Both the position numbers and the translations under genes were made by a program. Of a stretch of DNA of 64,000 nt, positions 51,734-63,159 are shown one piece after another. The notes under the pieces are model-generated. The model saw nothing but the letters and a program-made list of their open reading frames with translations, was not told the DNA's origin and did no database searches. Origin of the DNA: Tridacna crocea (lineage: Eukaryota; Mollusca; Bivalvia; Cardiida; Cardiidae); NCBI GenBank assembly GCA_943736015.1, contig OX031059.1, positions 58,043,159-58,107,158 of the forward strand. The letters are read 5' to 3'. Position 1 is the first letter of the stretch. Each line of letters opens with the position of its first letter.

Positions 51734-52099
51734 CCGTTGTCTGCACATGTCATATTCTTCGAAGGTTCGACCTGTCTTATATGACACATCACTCTCCCCA
51801 AAATCGGGGAGACTGTAGTAATACCCGCTATAAAGTAGCAATGGAGAAAAAGGCTTTTATCAATACTTTTGAGGAAAAATCAGGCCTGTTTTAGCCCCAG
51901 ATTTATCTAAACTGCTGATCATAGCTGAGTGAATCGTATGAGGTAGCGATTTTATTTTAGTTAAACGTTTATTTTAGTTTGAAATTCGAAGTAACGGTTA
52001 CAAAGTCGCGTAGGAAAGTGGTCCGGTTCTGTACCCAGGATGCCTAAGTTAGATGGATGAGTATTTATAGAATGCCATCTAGCGGGAGATAAAGAATGG
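51734..52099 (-). mobile_element. Oct-G element, copy 2
   Basis: Reverse orientation: CCGTTGTCTGCACATGTC to GCGGGAGATAAAGAATG. The interior matches copies at 44359 and 62797 (TTGAAATTCGAAGTAACGG, CCTAAGTTAGATGG). The flanks show only a short repeat, GTTGC. Confidence 0.8.
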
Positions 52100-52118
52100 T
52101 TGCAAGATAGTTATTCAA

Positions 52119-52323
52119 TTAACTCTTAGGCTGCTAAGCGCGACTCACCTTTTGCAGACAGTGTAGATCAAGATCAGACCGCACAGACTGTGCAGTCTGA
52201 TGTTGGATCTACACTGTCCGAGAAAGAGATATTATTATTCAGAACGTAACTTTGAAATATATTTAGGTTTTATACTATCGAATTGAAAATTTCATTTTAG
52301 TTCTGTAGCAGGATAAATATTAA
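52119..52323 (-). mobile_element. PalB copy with TTAA ends
   Basis: TTAACTCTTAGGCTGC to GTAGCAGGATAAATATTAA. Palindrome GTGTAGATCAAGATCAGACC / GTCTGATGTTGGATCTACAC. Confidence 0.85.
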
Positions 52324-52492
52324 TCATTTCTACGGACGTCACCTTTTCACAGGAAAATTCTTTGCTTTATATAATACAGACAAGTATGAAGAACTGATCA
52401 GCCTCGTGATAGAACTACTATCATGGCTTCATCAGTCATCAAACAATCCACGGAAAATATTTCAAAGACCTAGATCTCGAACTCGAAAGCTT

Positions 52493-52722
52493 TTAATCCT
52501 TTCCCAAATAGTCCCCAGTTTTTACGACCCTGAGATAGAAGTATTTTAAAAACAGTGCGGGAAACGGAGAAAATGCTGATAACCAGCATTTTCTCCTTTT
52601 CCCACAATGTTTTCTACCCTACTGGAAACAAAATTTTAATTGTTGAGTTACATTTATTTTGACATCTGCAAGTGCTTTCAATTTGGACCGGTCCAAAATT
52701 GTGTCGTTTTGTAAAGGGTTAA
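52493..52722 (+). mobile_element. PalA MITE copy, full length
   Basis: TTAATCCTTTCCCAAATAG to GTTTTGTAAAGGGTTAA. Core centre GATAACC with left-arm GTGCGGGAAACGG changes. Shares its right TTAA with PalB. Confidence 0.93.
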
Positions 52723-52930
52723 CCCTAATCCTGCTAAAAAGCTAAAGTTGAATTTTCAATTTGATACTAATAACCCAGATATTGTTGTTTCAAGTAATGT
52801 TTTGGGAAAAGATATCCCTTTATCGGGCAGTGTAGATCAAAGATGAGACGTGCACGTTCTGTGCAGTCTGATCTTGATCTACACTGTCTGCCAGAGGTCA
52901 GCGAGCCGCGCTTATCAGCCAAAGGGTTAA
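52719..52930 (+). mobile_element. PalB copy, complete
   Basis: TTAACCCTAATCCTGCTAA to ATCAGCCAAAGGGTTAA, 212 bp: a reference copy. Palindrome GTGTAGATCAAAGATGAGAC / GCAGTCTGATCTTGATCTAC. Confidence 0.92.
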
Positions 52931-53677
52931 TTTGTTTCATAGGTCCTTACTGAACCCCACAGAGGATTGGTCAGCTCCGTGCAGCCGGATATATGGTGCT
53001 AGACTTATATGCGCCTTTATAGTGGCACCGCATGAGCGGTGGCACTATGTTTTTATTCGCTTTTGAAAAGTACCTATATGGAGGCAGCCATATTGCTTAC
53101 ACGGCTTCATTTCGAAATAAGATCATTTTGTACGTAGGCCATTTCCTATAGGTCATTTCGTCCCCACATATACTTGTTATTTTGGTCATTTCGTACTCAC
53201 TGAGATCATTTCGTACCAACTTTGGTCACTCCATTCCCATTTTTTTTCCCAATATCATTTTGGTATTGTACGACCTAGTTTTACTACTATTTTCATATGA
53301 TATTTGCCGGGTGACAGCTGCTTCTGTGCATAACTCGAATTTACGTTAAATTTCGTTAAAGATTGGCTATCATTGTGTCTTACCATTACTGCCTCTTTCT
53401 GTTTTAAGTTTTTAGTTGGGTTCTAAAGATTGTTTCGTGCTTCTCAGTTCATTTCTCCCCGAGTTTAGCATAACTGTATTTTGGGCGAAACAACTGATTT
53501 GCGGCGCCATTGATGTTATGCATCACAATTTTCGTGTATAAGTTTATTTCTGATTCCGTTTTCGTTTACTGTTACTCTAATTTTCTGGATGAAAAGGGGC
53601 AATAGTAAGTGCTGGTTAGATATCCAGAGTATTTTAGCAGGAGAATGACGTCGAAGTTTTATTCATGTATCTGGCAA
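52931..53677. other. Unassigned, with small hairpin and short repeats
   Basis: A 13-bp perfect hairpin ATAGTGGCACCGC / GCGGTGGCACTAT stands at about 53010-53049. (G/A)GTCATTTCGTAC-like phrases recur at 53151, 53185, 53205 and 53224 at roughly 20-30 bp intervals. Confidence 0.5.
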
Positions 53678-53895
53678 TTAACTCATAACCAACCGACAAT
53701 ATTTTAGGCTTGTCGAAAGCCTTTGCAGACGACAAAAAGTGACTGAAAATTTGAAATTTGTTTTGTGAAGGGTAGAAACATTGTGGGAAAAGAAGAAAAT
53801 GCTGGTTACCAGCATTTTCTCCTTTTCCCACAATGTTTTCTAAAGGCTTCTTTCTCAGGGGTGTCAAACGTAGGGATTGTGTGGTAATGGGTTAA
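53678..53895 (-). mobile_element. PalA MITE copy, full length
   Basis: TTAACTCATAACCAACCGAC to GTGTGGTAATGGGTTAA. Core centre GGTTACC, one left-arm mismatch (AAGAAG). Confidence 0.92.
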
Positions 53896-54852
53896 AGATT
53901 TAGCGTGAATGTTTAACAAAGAATAGCTGATAAAGAAATACAGTAACGCATGTAGAGGTAAACATGCTACTAAAGCATAACCCTATTACGGAATCAAATC
54001 GGATTTTTAAAAGCCAAACATCATGGCAGTCGCGCTTTCATCGCGCACCCGTCCGTCATTCTTTTCCCGAAAACAAAAAAAAAAATGATATTTAATTTTA
54101 AAAGAATGATATATAGTTTAGAAAAGTGATTGATTATAATGATTGGTGTCTCAAAAAGACAAAAAAGAAATTATTCAATCATAAATGGGAAAAGCTATCT
54201 CCCGAGAAACTAAATTGCACCGAGTTGCGATTTCGTGGAAAATGTCCTAATTGAAATTCAAAGCAAATGCGATAATGATAAAAATCTGCATAACCTGTAT
54301 CCAATGATTGCGTGGCAGTAAATTGCAACGTTAGCTTGATTAAAATGAGTTTTTGACTAATCGAGGGTAATTTAAACTTTTTTAGTATGAAAAGTGTGAC
54401 AAATAAAGTGCTATTTAAGTTCTTTTCTTTGGCAAAATCTGCCTGAAAATGTTTCTTGGTATGTACTGTAAAACTGTCGAATAAGTAACCTCTCACGGGA
54501 CCTAGTGGAAATAAACTTCAAATTACATGTCAGAAAAAGTTGTTCTTCCTGTTGATATTAACCGTTTTTCTTTCAATTTCTTTTCTTTTGCGTTCAAGTT
54601 CAGTTAAAATTTGGAAAAAATAAAAACGAATTAAGGACATTTCAATTCTTTAATATGAAAAATTAAGTCAACAACCAAAAACGTCATTTCCTTGGCAACT
54701 TTAAGAACCATGGTCAGAGTAGATCTTGTTTAGGTCGAACAGGCGCATTAATTTTTGTTACATGTACAAGTATCTAGTGTGTTGTGGTAAAAGGAATGAT
54801 TGACCCTGCATTCGAGGTCTGACAATGACGAAACAGGATTTTAACCATATAT
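53896..54852. other. Unassigned spacer
   Basis: The minus frame at 54496-54179 has no recognisable domain. No repeat. Confidence 0.35.
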
Positions 54853-54985
54853 GGCCAAAAGCGGCACTCGGACAATTGTGTAAATTGTCGTCTTGGATCA
54901 GCCTGTGCAGTCCGCTCAGGCTAATCCGGAAGGACACTTTCCGTTTCATGTAATTCTCCGTTTTGTGCAAATCTATTGTGTCACA
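54853..54985. repeat. Hp-H hairpin repeat
   Basis: TCTTGGATCAGCCTGTGCAG / CAGGCTAATCCGGAAGGACA about TCCGCT. Confidence 0.75.
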
Positions 54986-55478
54986 ATATAACTATGCAGC
55001 AAAACCTAGACAGTATGTTGGTCTGTGCGGATAATTGTCGTCTAGAGTATCCAGTATCTCGATATCTTCATAACATCAGTCTTTTGGAAAATACATTTTG
55101 AGTTCGAGTGTGTGTTTGTGGGTGTGTGTGTGTGTGTTTAATTTTGTTTCACAATGAGAACGATTACTTAGGCACGACTGCATCTCTTTTGCCATTTTTC
55201 AAAATGCTAATAAGTTTAAAAATACTACTTATTTCATATTTCAACTACTCACTTAGTGTTTTTCGGACAATGTATACTCAAAATGATTACAAAAGATTTA
55301 GAAAAAAAAAAACGCCGACCTTCTAACACTAAACACCTCAATTACCGAGGTTTCAGTGGTAACGCGAGTTTAAATATGCATATTTAAACAGTTTTTATGT
55401 CTGGTTACAATCTGCAACAAGTATAGTTATCATTGTCACGCATGCAAGTACAATGGGATCATTTGGTGGTTCAGTCCT
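54986..55478. other. Unassigned, with (GT)n microsatellite
   Basis: A GTGTGTGTTTGTGGGTGTGT run at 55108-55137. Otherwise nothing recognised. Confidence 0.5.
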
Positions 55479-55826
55479 TTAAGGTAGTAGACACGTAATA
55501 CTTCAAGTACGTGTTGATATATACAGATTTATACAGATAAAATACTTTTGCACATTTTTAACCGACCAGAAATTCATTTGATGTCTATCTTGAAATTATT
55601 TGTTGATACTTTTGTTAGTTATTAGAATAGGGAGGTGATTATCATCCCCCTTTGTAAAGAGAATGTAGTGGTTTTAGATTTATAAATGATAATTTTAAAA
55701 GGGAAAAAAAGAAAAAAAGTGGCACGGTCAAAATAGTTCAATGATACTCATTTTTAATCATAACAAATTTTGTAGGATGATATTGTTGTGGAAAAACTGT
55801 TTTCTATTACGGGTACACTAGCTTAA
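55479..55826 (-). mobile_element. TTAA-C element, complete ends
   Basis: TTAAGGTAGTAGACACGTAA to TTACGGGTACACTAGCTTAA, 348 bp, with the standard body. Confidence 0.9.
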
Positions 55827-56004
55827 GGCTTCATGTTTATTCCTTTTGCCTTTTTGAGCCCTAAAATATATTTGAGCCAAACTCGGAGAACAGGGGCTAA
55901 ATGCATTCTGCAAAAAGTATAGACCCATGTTAGCCTACGCAAGCTGACTTGGCTCGAAACCTTTTGCTGTAGATCATCTTTCTGCGTGTGCGAGGACATA
56001 GAGG

Positions 56005-56447
56005 ATATTTGTCTTTTTCGGTGAAAGATCGAAATTTATTTCATCGAGTGGACACCATCGGTAATATTTTCACGAGTGGCGCAGCCACGAGTGAAAATAT
56101 TATCGATGGTGTTCACGAGATGAAATAAATTTCGATCTTTCACCGAAAAAAACAAATATTCTATTTATTTCATGCTTTTTATACGTTCAGGGAGGAGCTT
56201 TATCAAAATTCAGTACAATTATTTTCCCTTATTCCCCGTGGCGTACCCCTCCCGCATAGCAACGTTACGTCAAGCGCGAGAAATGTAAGGTATATGACGT
56301 CATATTTCCCATCTGGTTGTTAGGCACGCGCAATTTACCTAGGCAACAAGAACGTGAAAATCGGTATTTTCACTGGTGGTACCAGTGTAAGATCGAAAAA
56401 TATTTCCACTGCCATTTCTCGATATCCTACCGGAAAGCATGAAATAA
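56005..56447. mobile_element. Hairpin repeat plus 283-bp element with TTATTTCATGC ends
   Basis: 56005-56159 is a hairpin with ~75-bp arms (TCGGTGAAAGATCGAAATTT / complement, several mismatches) around a short GCGCAG loop. 56165-56447 is bounded by TTATTTCATGCTTT and AAAGCATGAAATAA and again contains GTAAGATCGAAAAATATTTC. The two parts look like one family rearranged. Confidence 0.7.
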
Positions 56448-56474
56448 CACGCTTTCTTCAGATTAAGTCATTGA

Positions 56475-56857
56475 TTAAGGTGGTTATCCCGTAACACCCC
56501 TAGTGCAATATGGAATAAATTTTTTAGATAGATGATAAATACGGGTTTATGAAAATATAATAGATCTACTTTTGCATGTTTTTAAGCGATCAGAAATTTC
56601 TTTAATGTCTATCTTGAAATTATTTGTCGATACTTTTGTTAGTTTTCAGAAAAGGAATTGAATTATTATCTTCCTTTTCAATGAGACTATAGTGGTTTTA
56701 GATGATAATTCTAAGAAGAAAAAAAAAGTGAAAAAGTGCCTCGATGAAAGTGGTTCAATAATACTAATTTGCAATCATAGCAAATTTCGAAGGATATCAT
56801 CATAGTAAAAAAAAACAAAACATGAGTTGTTTTTTTATTACGAGTCCACTACCTTAA
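56475..56857 (-). mobile_element. TTAA-C element, complete ends
   Basis: TTAAGGTGGTTATCCCGTAA to TTACGAGTCCACTACCTTAA, 383 bp. Confidence 0.9.
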
Positions 56858-56928
56858 ACTATAGATGGTCTTTACGGACCCCAGATTATCCGATGACTTA
56901 TTTGGTATAATGAATTACGGAGATGTAT

Positions 56929-57166
56929 TTACCTTTTACTTCACAATCCGACTTTTAACGACCCTGAGAAAGAAGCTTTTTGAAAACATTGTGGGAAAAA
57001 AAGAAAATGCTGGAAAGCAGCATTTTCTCCTTTTTCCACTATGTTTTCTATACTTCCCAAAATAAATTTCTGTATATATGTCGCATTTAAGTCACATTTA
57101 TTTTGTCGTCTGCAAATGCTTTCAATATGGAACAGTCCAAAATTTTGTCGTTTGGTAAACAGTTAA
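56929..57166 (+). mobile_element. PalA MITE copy
   Basis: TTACCTTTTACTTCACAATCC to CGTTTGGTAAACAGTTAA. Core TGCTGGAAAGCAGCA, arms partly mismatched. Confidence 0.92.
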
Positions 57167-57492
57167 GCCCCCTTTTATTAGAACATGGCTCATTGACAGT
57201 ACATACTTCCGGGTAAAACATTGCGTGACATAAACATCAACTCCACACACGAAAAAATTTATCGTCACTTTGCACACAAATTCTATATTTTGGAAAATAA
57301 TAATCTAACACTCACGCTAACAACAAAACTAGATAATAACAATAATAAAACGAGAAGATGATATTTCTGGGAGACATTTACAAGTGCTCGACCTCAGACC
57401 TCCTTCATGACTAAAGTTTGTGTTTGCGCAATCAGACTTTAGTGATTTAATGTAGTTGCAAGGGAAACTGCATGATTATATAGCTATGACTT
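57167..57492. other. Unassigned spacer
   Basis: No repeat or gene recognised. Confidence 0.35.
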
Positions 57493-57697
57493 ATAACTTT
57501 TTACCTTTTGACAAATTTTCAGATCTGTCTAAACTGAAAACATTTGCGGATGACAAATGAAATTTTGTTTGACAGACTAAATTCGTATCTACTAAGGTAG
57601 AAAACATTGTTGGAATAGAAGAAATCCTTTTCCCATAATGTTTTCATAAGCCGTCTTCTCCAGAGCCGTAAAAGTTGGGATTGTATGGAATAGGGAC
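57493..57697 (-). mobile_element. PalA MITE copy, core centre deleted
   Basis: TAACTTTTTACCTTTTGAC to TTGTATGGAATAGGG. GAAGAAATCCTTTTCCC shows loss of the inner arms. Confidence 0.8.
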
Positions 57698-57847
57698 AAA
57701 TCAAGTAGAGGTACCAGGCAGCCGGACTAAAAGAAGAACATCAATTCAATGTCAATTTAAAAAATTCGACAAAGACCCATTTTAACCACTGATCAAAACA
57801 AGTGAAATGGACAATCGTAGCTGGTGATAAAAAGTGAAAACTAGTGC

Positions 57848-58076
57848 CTATCCCTTTTCCACACAATGACGACTTTAACTTGACATTTGGAAAGAAGCCT
57901 TTCGAAAACATTGTGGGAAAAGGAGAAAATGCTGGTAACCAGCATTTTCTCCTTTTCCCACAATGTTTTCTACCCTATTAATAAACAGTTCAACCATTTG
58001 AACCAAATTGAAATTGTCGTCTGCAAAAGCTTTGAATTTGGACAGAGCTAAACTTTTCTCGTCTGTTAAAGGGTTA
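57848..58076 (+). mobile_element. PalA MITE copy
   Basis: CCCTTTTCCACACAATG to CGTCTGTTAAAGGGTTAG. Core perfect over about 67 bp, centre GGTAACC. Confidence 0.92.
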
Positions 58077-58190
58077 GACAAAATTCTGATACTGCCAGAC
58101 TATCTCAATATAGGACGAATTAAACCCCAAAATCAAACTGCCCGATAAGTGTGGTTAGTTATTGTTCTGTACTGTCCGTTTTAGCACCCT

Positions 58191-58488
58191 TACCCCGAGC
58201 CCAAATAGCTCAGCTGGTGGCATACAGGACTTGAGAACAGGATGTCGCTTGTTCGATCCTCGGTTCGGTCGCTTTCTTTCCTAGGATTGATGATATCTAT
58301 TTCCACTGTGACAGGATTCATTTCTCTCTCACCGCTGACCATTGTTTCGACGATGCCAAGTGGAGAGAATATTGTGCGGAGTACTGGTAAAAGAATTTTG
58401 AGGAAAGCAGTGATAGGTGAACTGAACGCGGGGATATAACTGAAATAATGTTGAAATCGGCGATACACACCACACAGTCAATCAATCA
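58191..58488 (+). mobile_element. SINE1, complete, with target duplication
   Basis: 298 bp flanked by TTAGCACCCT at 58181-58190 and 58489-58498. Box A TAGCTCAGCTGG (58206), box B GTTCGATCC (58251), body GACAGGATTCATTTCTCTCT and GCGGAGTACTGG, tail ACACCACACAGTCAATCAAT. A reference copy for the interrupted ones at 32607 and 44083. Confidence 0.92.
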
Positions 58489-58496
58489 TTAGCACC

Positions 58497-58690
58497 CTAA
58501 TTCCTTACCAAGTATTTTAAACTTGTCCAAATTCAAAGCAACTTTAATAGTGTTAGATTTGGCTTTGAAACGGCAGAAAAGATTCAATATAAAGGAGGAA
58601 ATGCCAGCTACCAAAATTCTCTCCTTTTACCATAAGCTCTCTAATACAGCTCCATTCACAGACAGAGTTGCGTTGTGGGATGTAGAAAAA
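58497..58690 (-). mobile_element. PalA MITE copy, diverged
   Basis: CTAATTCCTTACCAAG, TTGTCCAAATTCAAAGCA, decayed core AAATGCCAGCTACCAAAATT, end GTTGTGGGATG. Confidence 0.75.
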
Positions 58691-59221
58691 TCAAAGTACT
58701 GATAGTACTGAAGGCCAGGAAATTGAGGATACAAAGCAACACAAGAGGTCAATTTTAATTAATACAAACAGGTAGACGGACATGGATACAAGCGGATTCC
58801 ACTAAGCCCTTGGAATTCTTGGTTTTAACAGGAAATTTTGAACTAATACTAGAAAGCACCAGCCAGAAACTAATTAAGCCAGAGCTAGGCATGTGCTCAC
58901 AGTTATGGGGTGCTTGATAATGGCTTAGAATACTTAGTAATTTGTCGTGCTTGTAAACAATCCCAAGTCAAAATTGAAATATTCAATCGGTGCAATACAA
59001 ACTTTGATTATCTAAATTTTCTGAGACATGTGATGTCTTGTAGTCCTGAATGACGTTATTTTTTACATTTATGACGCAAGAACATATTTATTTTTATTGA
59101 TTTCAATGAAAATACATGTAAGATAGATATCAATGTAAAATGTAATGAATAATAAAGATTGGAGTGATATGACAGTTGGTCATGTTGTCTCTACCTTCCA
59201 CAGGTCGACGAAATTTCGAAC
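58691..59221. other. Unassigned spacer
   Basis: No repeat or gene recognised. Confidence 0.35.
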
Positions 59222-59402
59222 TGGTCATATTTGAAGGAAGTTGTAGATGAAAATCCAAAATAGTTCTTCTTGTATATTGAAAAGTAAGATTTTGGAGAAA
59301 TTGGGAGGAATTGCTTGTTACAAGCGAATTCTCTTTTAGCCAAAATATTTTCTCAATAAAACACTGTGAAAAAGTTGGATTGTTTTGGGAAGACGATTAG
59401 GC
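59222..59402 (-). mobile_element. PalA MITE relic
   Basis: GGAATTGCTTGTTACAAGCG, CAAAATATTTTCTC and GGATTGTTTTGGGA keep the outline. Ends lost. Confidence 0.5.
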
Positions 59403-59539
59403 TCGGTTTACCTATTTACTTGCCTATTTTACGGACAAGTCACAGTGACTTGAGCTTCGATACTTATATCTACATAATATAAAAAGACGTTAATCCTAAT
59501 TCTTAATCGTTGTCCAAGGACAACTTTTGTCAAGCCTGC

Positions 59540-59925
59540 GAACACTTCACTCTCAAGCTTGACCTAGACCCTGGACCTGAATAAATGTTTCAAAGGGAAC
59601 TTCTACTCATGATGGAGAACAATGCATTATGCTGATTTATAACAGAATCTATCCAAAAATGTAGGAGTTATGGTTCGGACGAAAAATTGGCCTTCAATGT
59701 GGCCTTGATCTTCAACCTACTTCAACAGATATTTCAAATGGCACATTCATTCATGATGGAGGTCAATTGTGCCAAATTATTTTGAAATCCATCCACAATT
59801 GTAGAAGTTATGGACCGGAAATATTCGGATGCACACAAGCCCTAGTGAACACTAGAAATATGTGTGTCAGAGACACTGATGCCCCTACTAAATGGTATTG
59901 GTCACAGGTATGTCATATGACACTT
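59540..59925. repeat. Satellite-type relic, two ~140-bp units
   Basis: GTAGGAGTTATGGTTCGGAC at 59661 and GTAGAAGTTATGGACCGGAA at 59801, each after a CATGATGGAG / ATCCATCCA(A/C)AA stretch. Confidence 0.6.
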
Positions 59926-60992
59926 GTAGAGAGAGAGAGAGAGATAAAAAAAATACATTAAATGACAAGCGAACGACTACAGAAAAAAATTATAAGCATT
60001 TATTTGGTTTCAAATAGAAGTCAATCAAAGACTTTTTAAGAATCACACAGTTGTAATCTATTTGTGACAGGTGTAAAAGGTGTGAAATACATCCTATCAA
60101 TGTGAAATAGGCAGTATAAACAACGGCAAAACTACCAAATAACTCTTGGATAAAGGTAACTAATACACATAATGTACATATTAAAGACAACGAACTTTCA
60201 AAAATATTTTTATAGACAACTTGATTAACGATATGGATGAAATTTGATGTTGGGGTCGATTTTTCTAAAATTTTATTTGGGGACGATTTAACCAAAGATT
60301 CCGCTGAAGTACCCTAGATTTAGTCGATATACATAAGAAAAAGTGATAAACATAACACGGGCCAATATTCTCTATGTAGTGTGCTTTATTTACAATCGCA
60401 TTTTAGCGGAGACGCGTTTTGTGACACATATGTTCAAATGTCAACACAACGTTATAGACAAACTCCGAGCACACAAGTCGTTCGTTAATCTCACCATACA
60501 TGAATATGAATGATCCGGAGTGAAAGAGAGAGCGTTATAGATATTAACCGTATATAGTGCGTAGGAATACACAACTGTCGGATAAAGCTAAGTTTATTAG
60601 GTTACGCCTTTATTAGGTCAGTGTTAATGACAAAAACGGGAAAAAAAAAACACACACATACTCGTCATTTATTAAAGGGTCGTAATACCCTTGCAATTCC
60701 ATGGCATTTTGCAGATGAAAGCTTTGAGGATGGGAAAGCATTTACGCCGTGTGATAAGCAATCTCTGTATATACTTGGGAAACTAGTTGTTTTGGCAGAC
60801 TCAGCGATATAGAGTGGACACACCGTTCAACATTTTTGTCTGAATAGGCAGATTACGATCCCTATAGGCAAGGGAATCCCTTGAGAGGGATTCCCTGGCC
60901 TAAAAATCAACATATTGTCTTGGGTAAAGAGCTCCAGATAGAGGGAGTCATTTTGATTTCATAATTGAAAATATTAATTATTCTCCATTAAA
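59926..60992. other. Unassigned; small hairpin and (GA)n
   Basis: GAGAGAGAGAGAGA at 59930. GGGAATCCCTT / AGGGATTCCC hairpin at about 60870-60895. Frames at 60295-59990 and 60621-60812 show no domain. Confidence 0.4.
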
Positions 60993-61082
60993 CCCTATGT
61001 CGTGGGTACTCATTAGAATCGTCTCATAGAGACGATTCTAATGAGTACCCATAACATAGGATTCAAATCAGTACCCATAACA
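60993..61082. repeat. 32-bp-arm hairpin with partial third arm
   Basis: 60994-61025 pairs with 61029-61060 at 30 of 32 positions (GGGTACTCATTAGAATCGTC and complement, loop ATA). The outer part AGTACCCATAACATAGG is repeated once more at about 61070. Confidence 0.9.
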
Positions 61083-61644
61083 TAGGGTTTGGAGGAGAAA
61101 AAACGGATTTATCATACCATCACTCCCTTTAATCTGGAGATCTCTACTGAGTATTAGGAACTAGATATAGCTTTTAGAGAAGTTTCCAGCTGACCTCGAA
61201 AGTAAATAAGTTACATGTAAGTTGAATTCGACTAGTACATGGCCAATGTTGAATTGGACAAGTACATGACCGAACTAATTGGCTTATATTCTAGAGCTTA
61301 GCTTACATGTTTACCTGAGCCATGCTCTGACAAAAGGGCGTTTTGCAAAAGGAATCGAGTCAGACTGACCTAGGTCGACACGTGTTTACTTGGGTATATT
61401 TTCTGCATTTCCAAGGACAATTTTACCGTATGATTCAATATTCTGTTGGACGGAAAGGACCTTATGGATCGATAATTATGTGATAACTTTTTTGGTACAA
61501 TGCATCATAGAGATCAATTAAACCAATTTTTGCCAGGGCACAGCTAAATTTTGTTCGGTGTCTGTTGCTGGTTTCAGTGTTGTCTCACAGCCGATAGTGT
61601 ATCAGTCTTCACCTTGCTGGTGGTCGCGTTACAATATTTCATAT
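61083..61644. other. Unassigned spacer
   Basis: No repeat or gene recognised. Confidence 0.35.
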
Positions 61645-62295
61645 TATTAGTTGTAAGGTCAAGTGGCAGGGGACTTGGAAACTTGTTCACAGCTGTGGTA
61701 AATCATGTCGCCACCTCGCCGAGGTGGCGACATGATATACCACAGCCGTGAACAAGTTTTATACGGTCATGTGCCAGGGGAAACTTATTCAGGGCTGTGG
61801 TTAAACATGTCGCTACCTAGCCTGACAGGCGAGATGGCGACATGATTCACCACAGCCGTGAACAAGTTTTGTATTGTCATGTGACAGAGGACTTGGAAAC
61901 TTGTCTTACGCGACTTGTTTACGGCTGTGGTAAATCATGTCGAGGTGGCGACATGATTCACCACAGCCGTGAACAAGTTTCCAAGTCTCCTGCCACCTGA
62001 CCGTACAACAAAAGTTTTACCATTTCAACGTTTGTTAACGGAATTTTACCAGTTTTTTTCCTTTGTTTAAAAAATTGAGTACGTTGATGAAGTAGAAGTT
62101 ACCTTCTGAGTGCCCCAATTCAAGGAAAACTGTCAGCACTGGGAACTGACGTCATTGAAACTTTGGTAACACGTGCTAAAACGTGCAGCTCGGCGGATAA
62201 TCTTTATGTAAATCTTGATCGACGTCGCCATTTGGATGTTCGGGGCATATTATCCAATCAGATCACCAGAAATTTCTTTACACTATAAAAATATT
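61645..62295 (+). repeat. HpE copy 3 with triple hairpin
   Basis: Three hairpins in a row (61676-61760, 61777-61870, 61889-61990), each with AAACTTGTTC / GAACAAGTTT outer arms and ATCATGTCG / CGACATGAT inner arms, separated by (T)GTCATGTG(A/C)CAG linkers. The common tail follows with GAGTGCCCCAATTCAAGG and a CRE at 62147, up to CCAATCAGATCACCAGAAAT. Confidence 0.9.
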
Positions 62296-62375
62296 CTTTA
62301 TCTATCATGACTGCTTAACTTTGCAGTCCTGCGTGGCTCTGACGTATTCTATTTATGTATGATCAATAAAAGAAG

Positions 62376-62557
62376 TTAAACTTTCGAGTCGATAGTAAAA
62401 ACTCAGATTTTCCTAGTCCAAGGTAATTTTTGAGGAAAAATGTCTACTTATCGAATAGTGCAGATCAAAGATCAGAATGCATGTTCTGTGCAGTCTGATC
62501 TTGATCTACGGTGTACGCAAAAGGCCTGTAAATTGCGCTGAGCAGCATAAGGGTTAA
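62376..62557 (+). mobile_element. PalB copy
   Basis: TTAAACTTTCGAGTCG to AGCAGCATAAGGGTTAA. Palindrome GTGCAGATCAAAGATCAGAA / GCAGTCTGATCTTGATCTAC. Confidence 0.85.
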
Positions 62558-62796
62558 TGTGTAGGACCCATTACTTGGTTCAGTGTTCATCACTCTTTAC
62601 TGAGAACATCCTTCGTGCAGTTCTTCAAGGTTTTCAAAATTTGAAAAAAATACCAACAACACAAACTCTGATTGGCTAAACCAATTGTCTTGGCCAATCA
62701 GAAGTTGTTTTATTTTCTAATTTTATAATAAAACCAAGAATTTCCTAGGAATGGTTGGTGAAAACGGACACTTGAGACTCACGGGTTCAGTAAGGC

Positions 62797-63151
62797 ATTA
62801 TCTCCAGCTAGATGTATTCTAGAAATACACATCTATCTAATTTGGGCATCTTGGGTACAGAACCGGACTACTTTTCCTCGCGACAACCGTTACTTTGAAT
62901 TTCAAACTAAAATAAACGTTTACAGGTCTAATAAAACGCTACCTGGTGCGATTCATTCGGCTATGATCAGCAGTTTAGAGTAATTTGGAGCTAAAACAGG
63001 CCTGATTATTCCTCAAATGTATTGATAAAAGCCATTTTCTCCATTGCTAGTTTATAGCGCGTATTACTACAATCCCCCAAATACTGGGGGAGTGATGCGT
63101 CATATAAGACAGACCGAATCTTCGAAGAATAGGACATGCAAAGACAACGCA
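62797..63151 (+). mobile_element. Oct-G element, copy 3 (355 bp)
   Basis: CATTATCTCCAGCTAGATG to AAGACAACGCA, flanked by the 8-bp duplication CAGTAAGG (62789-62796, 63152-63159). Confidence 0.88.
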
Positions 63152-63159
63152 CAGTAAGG

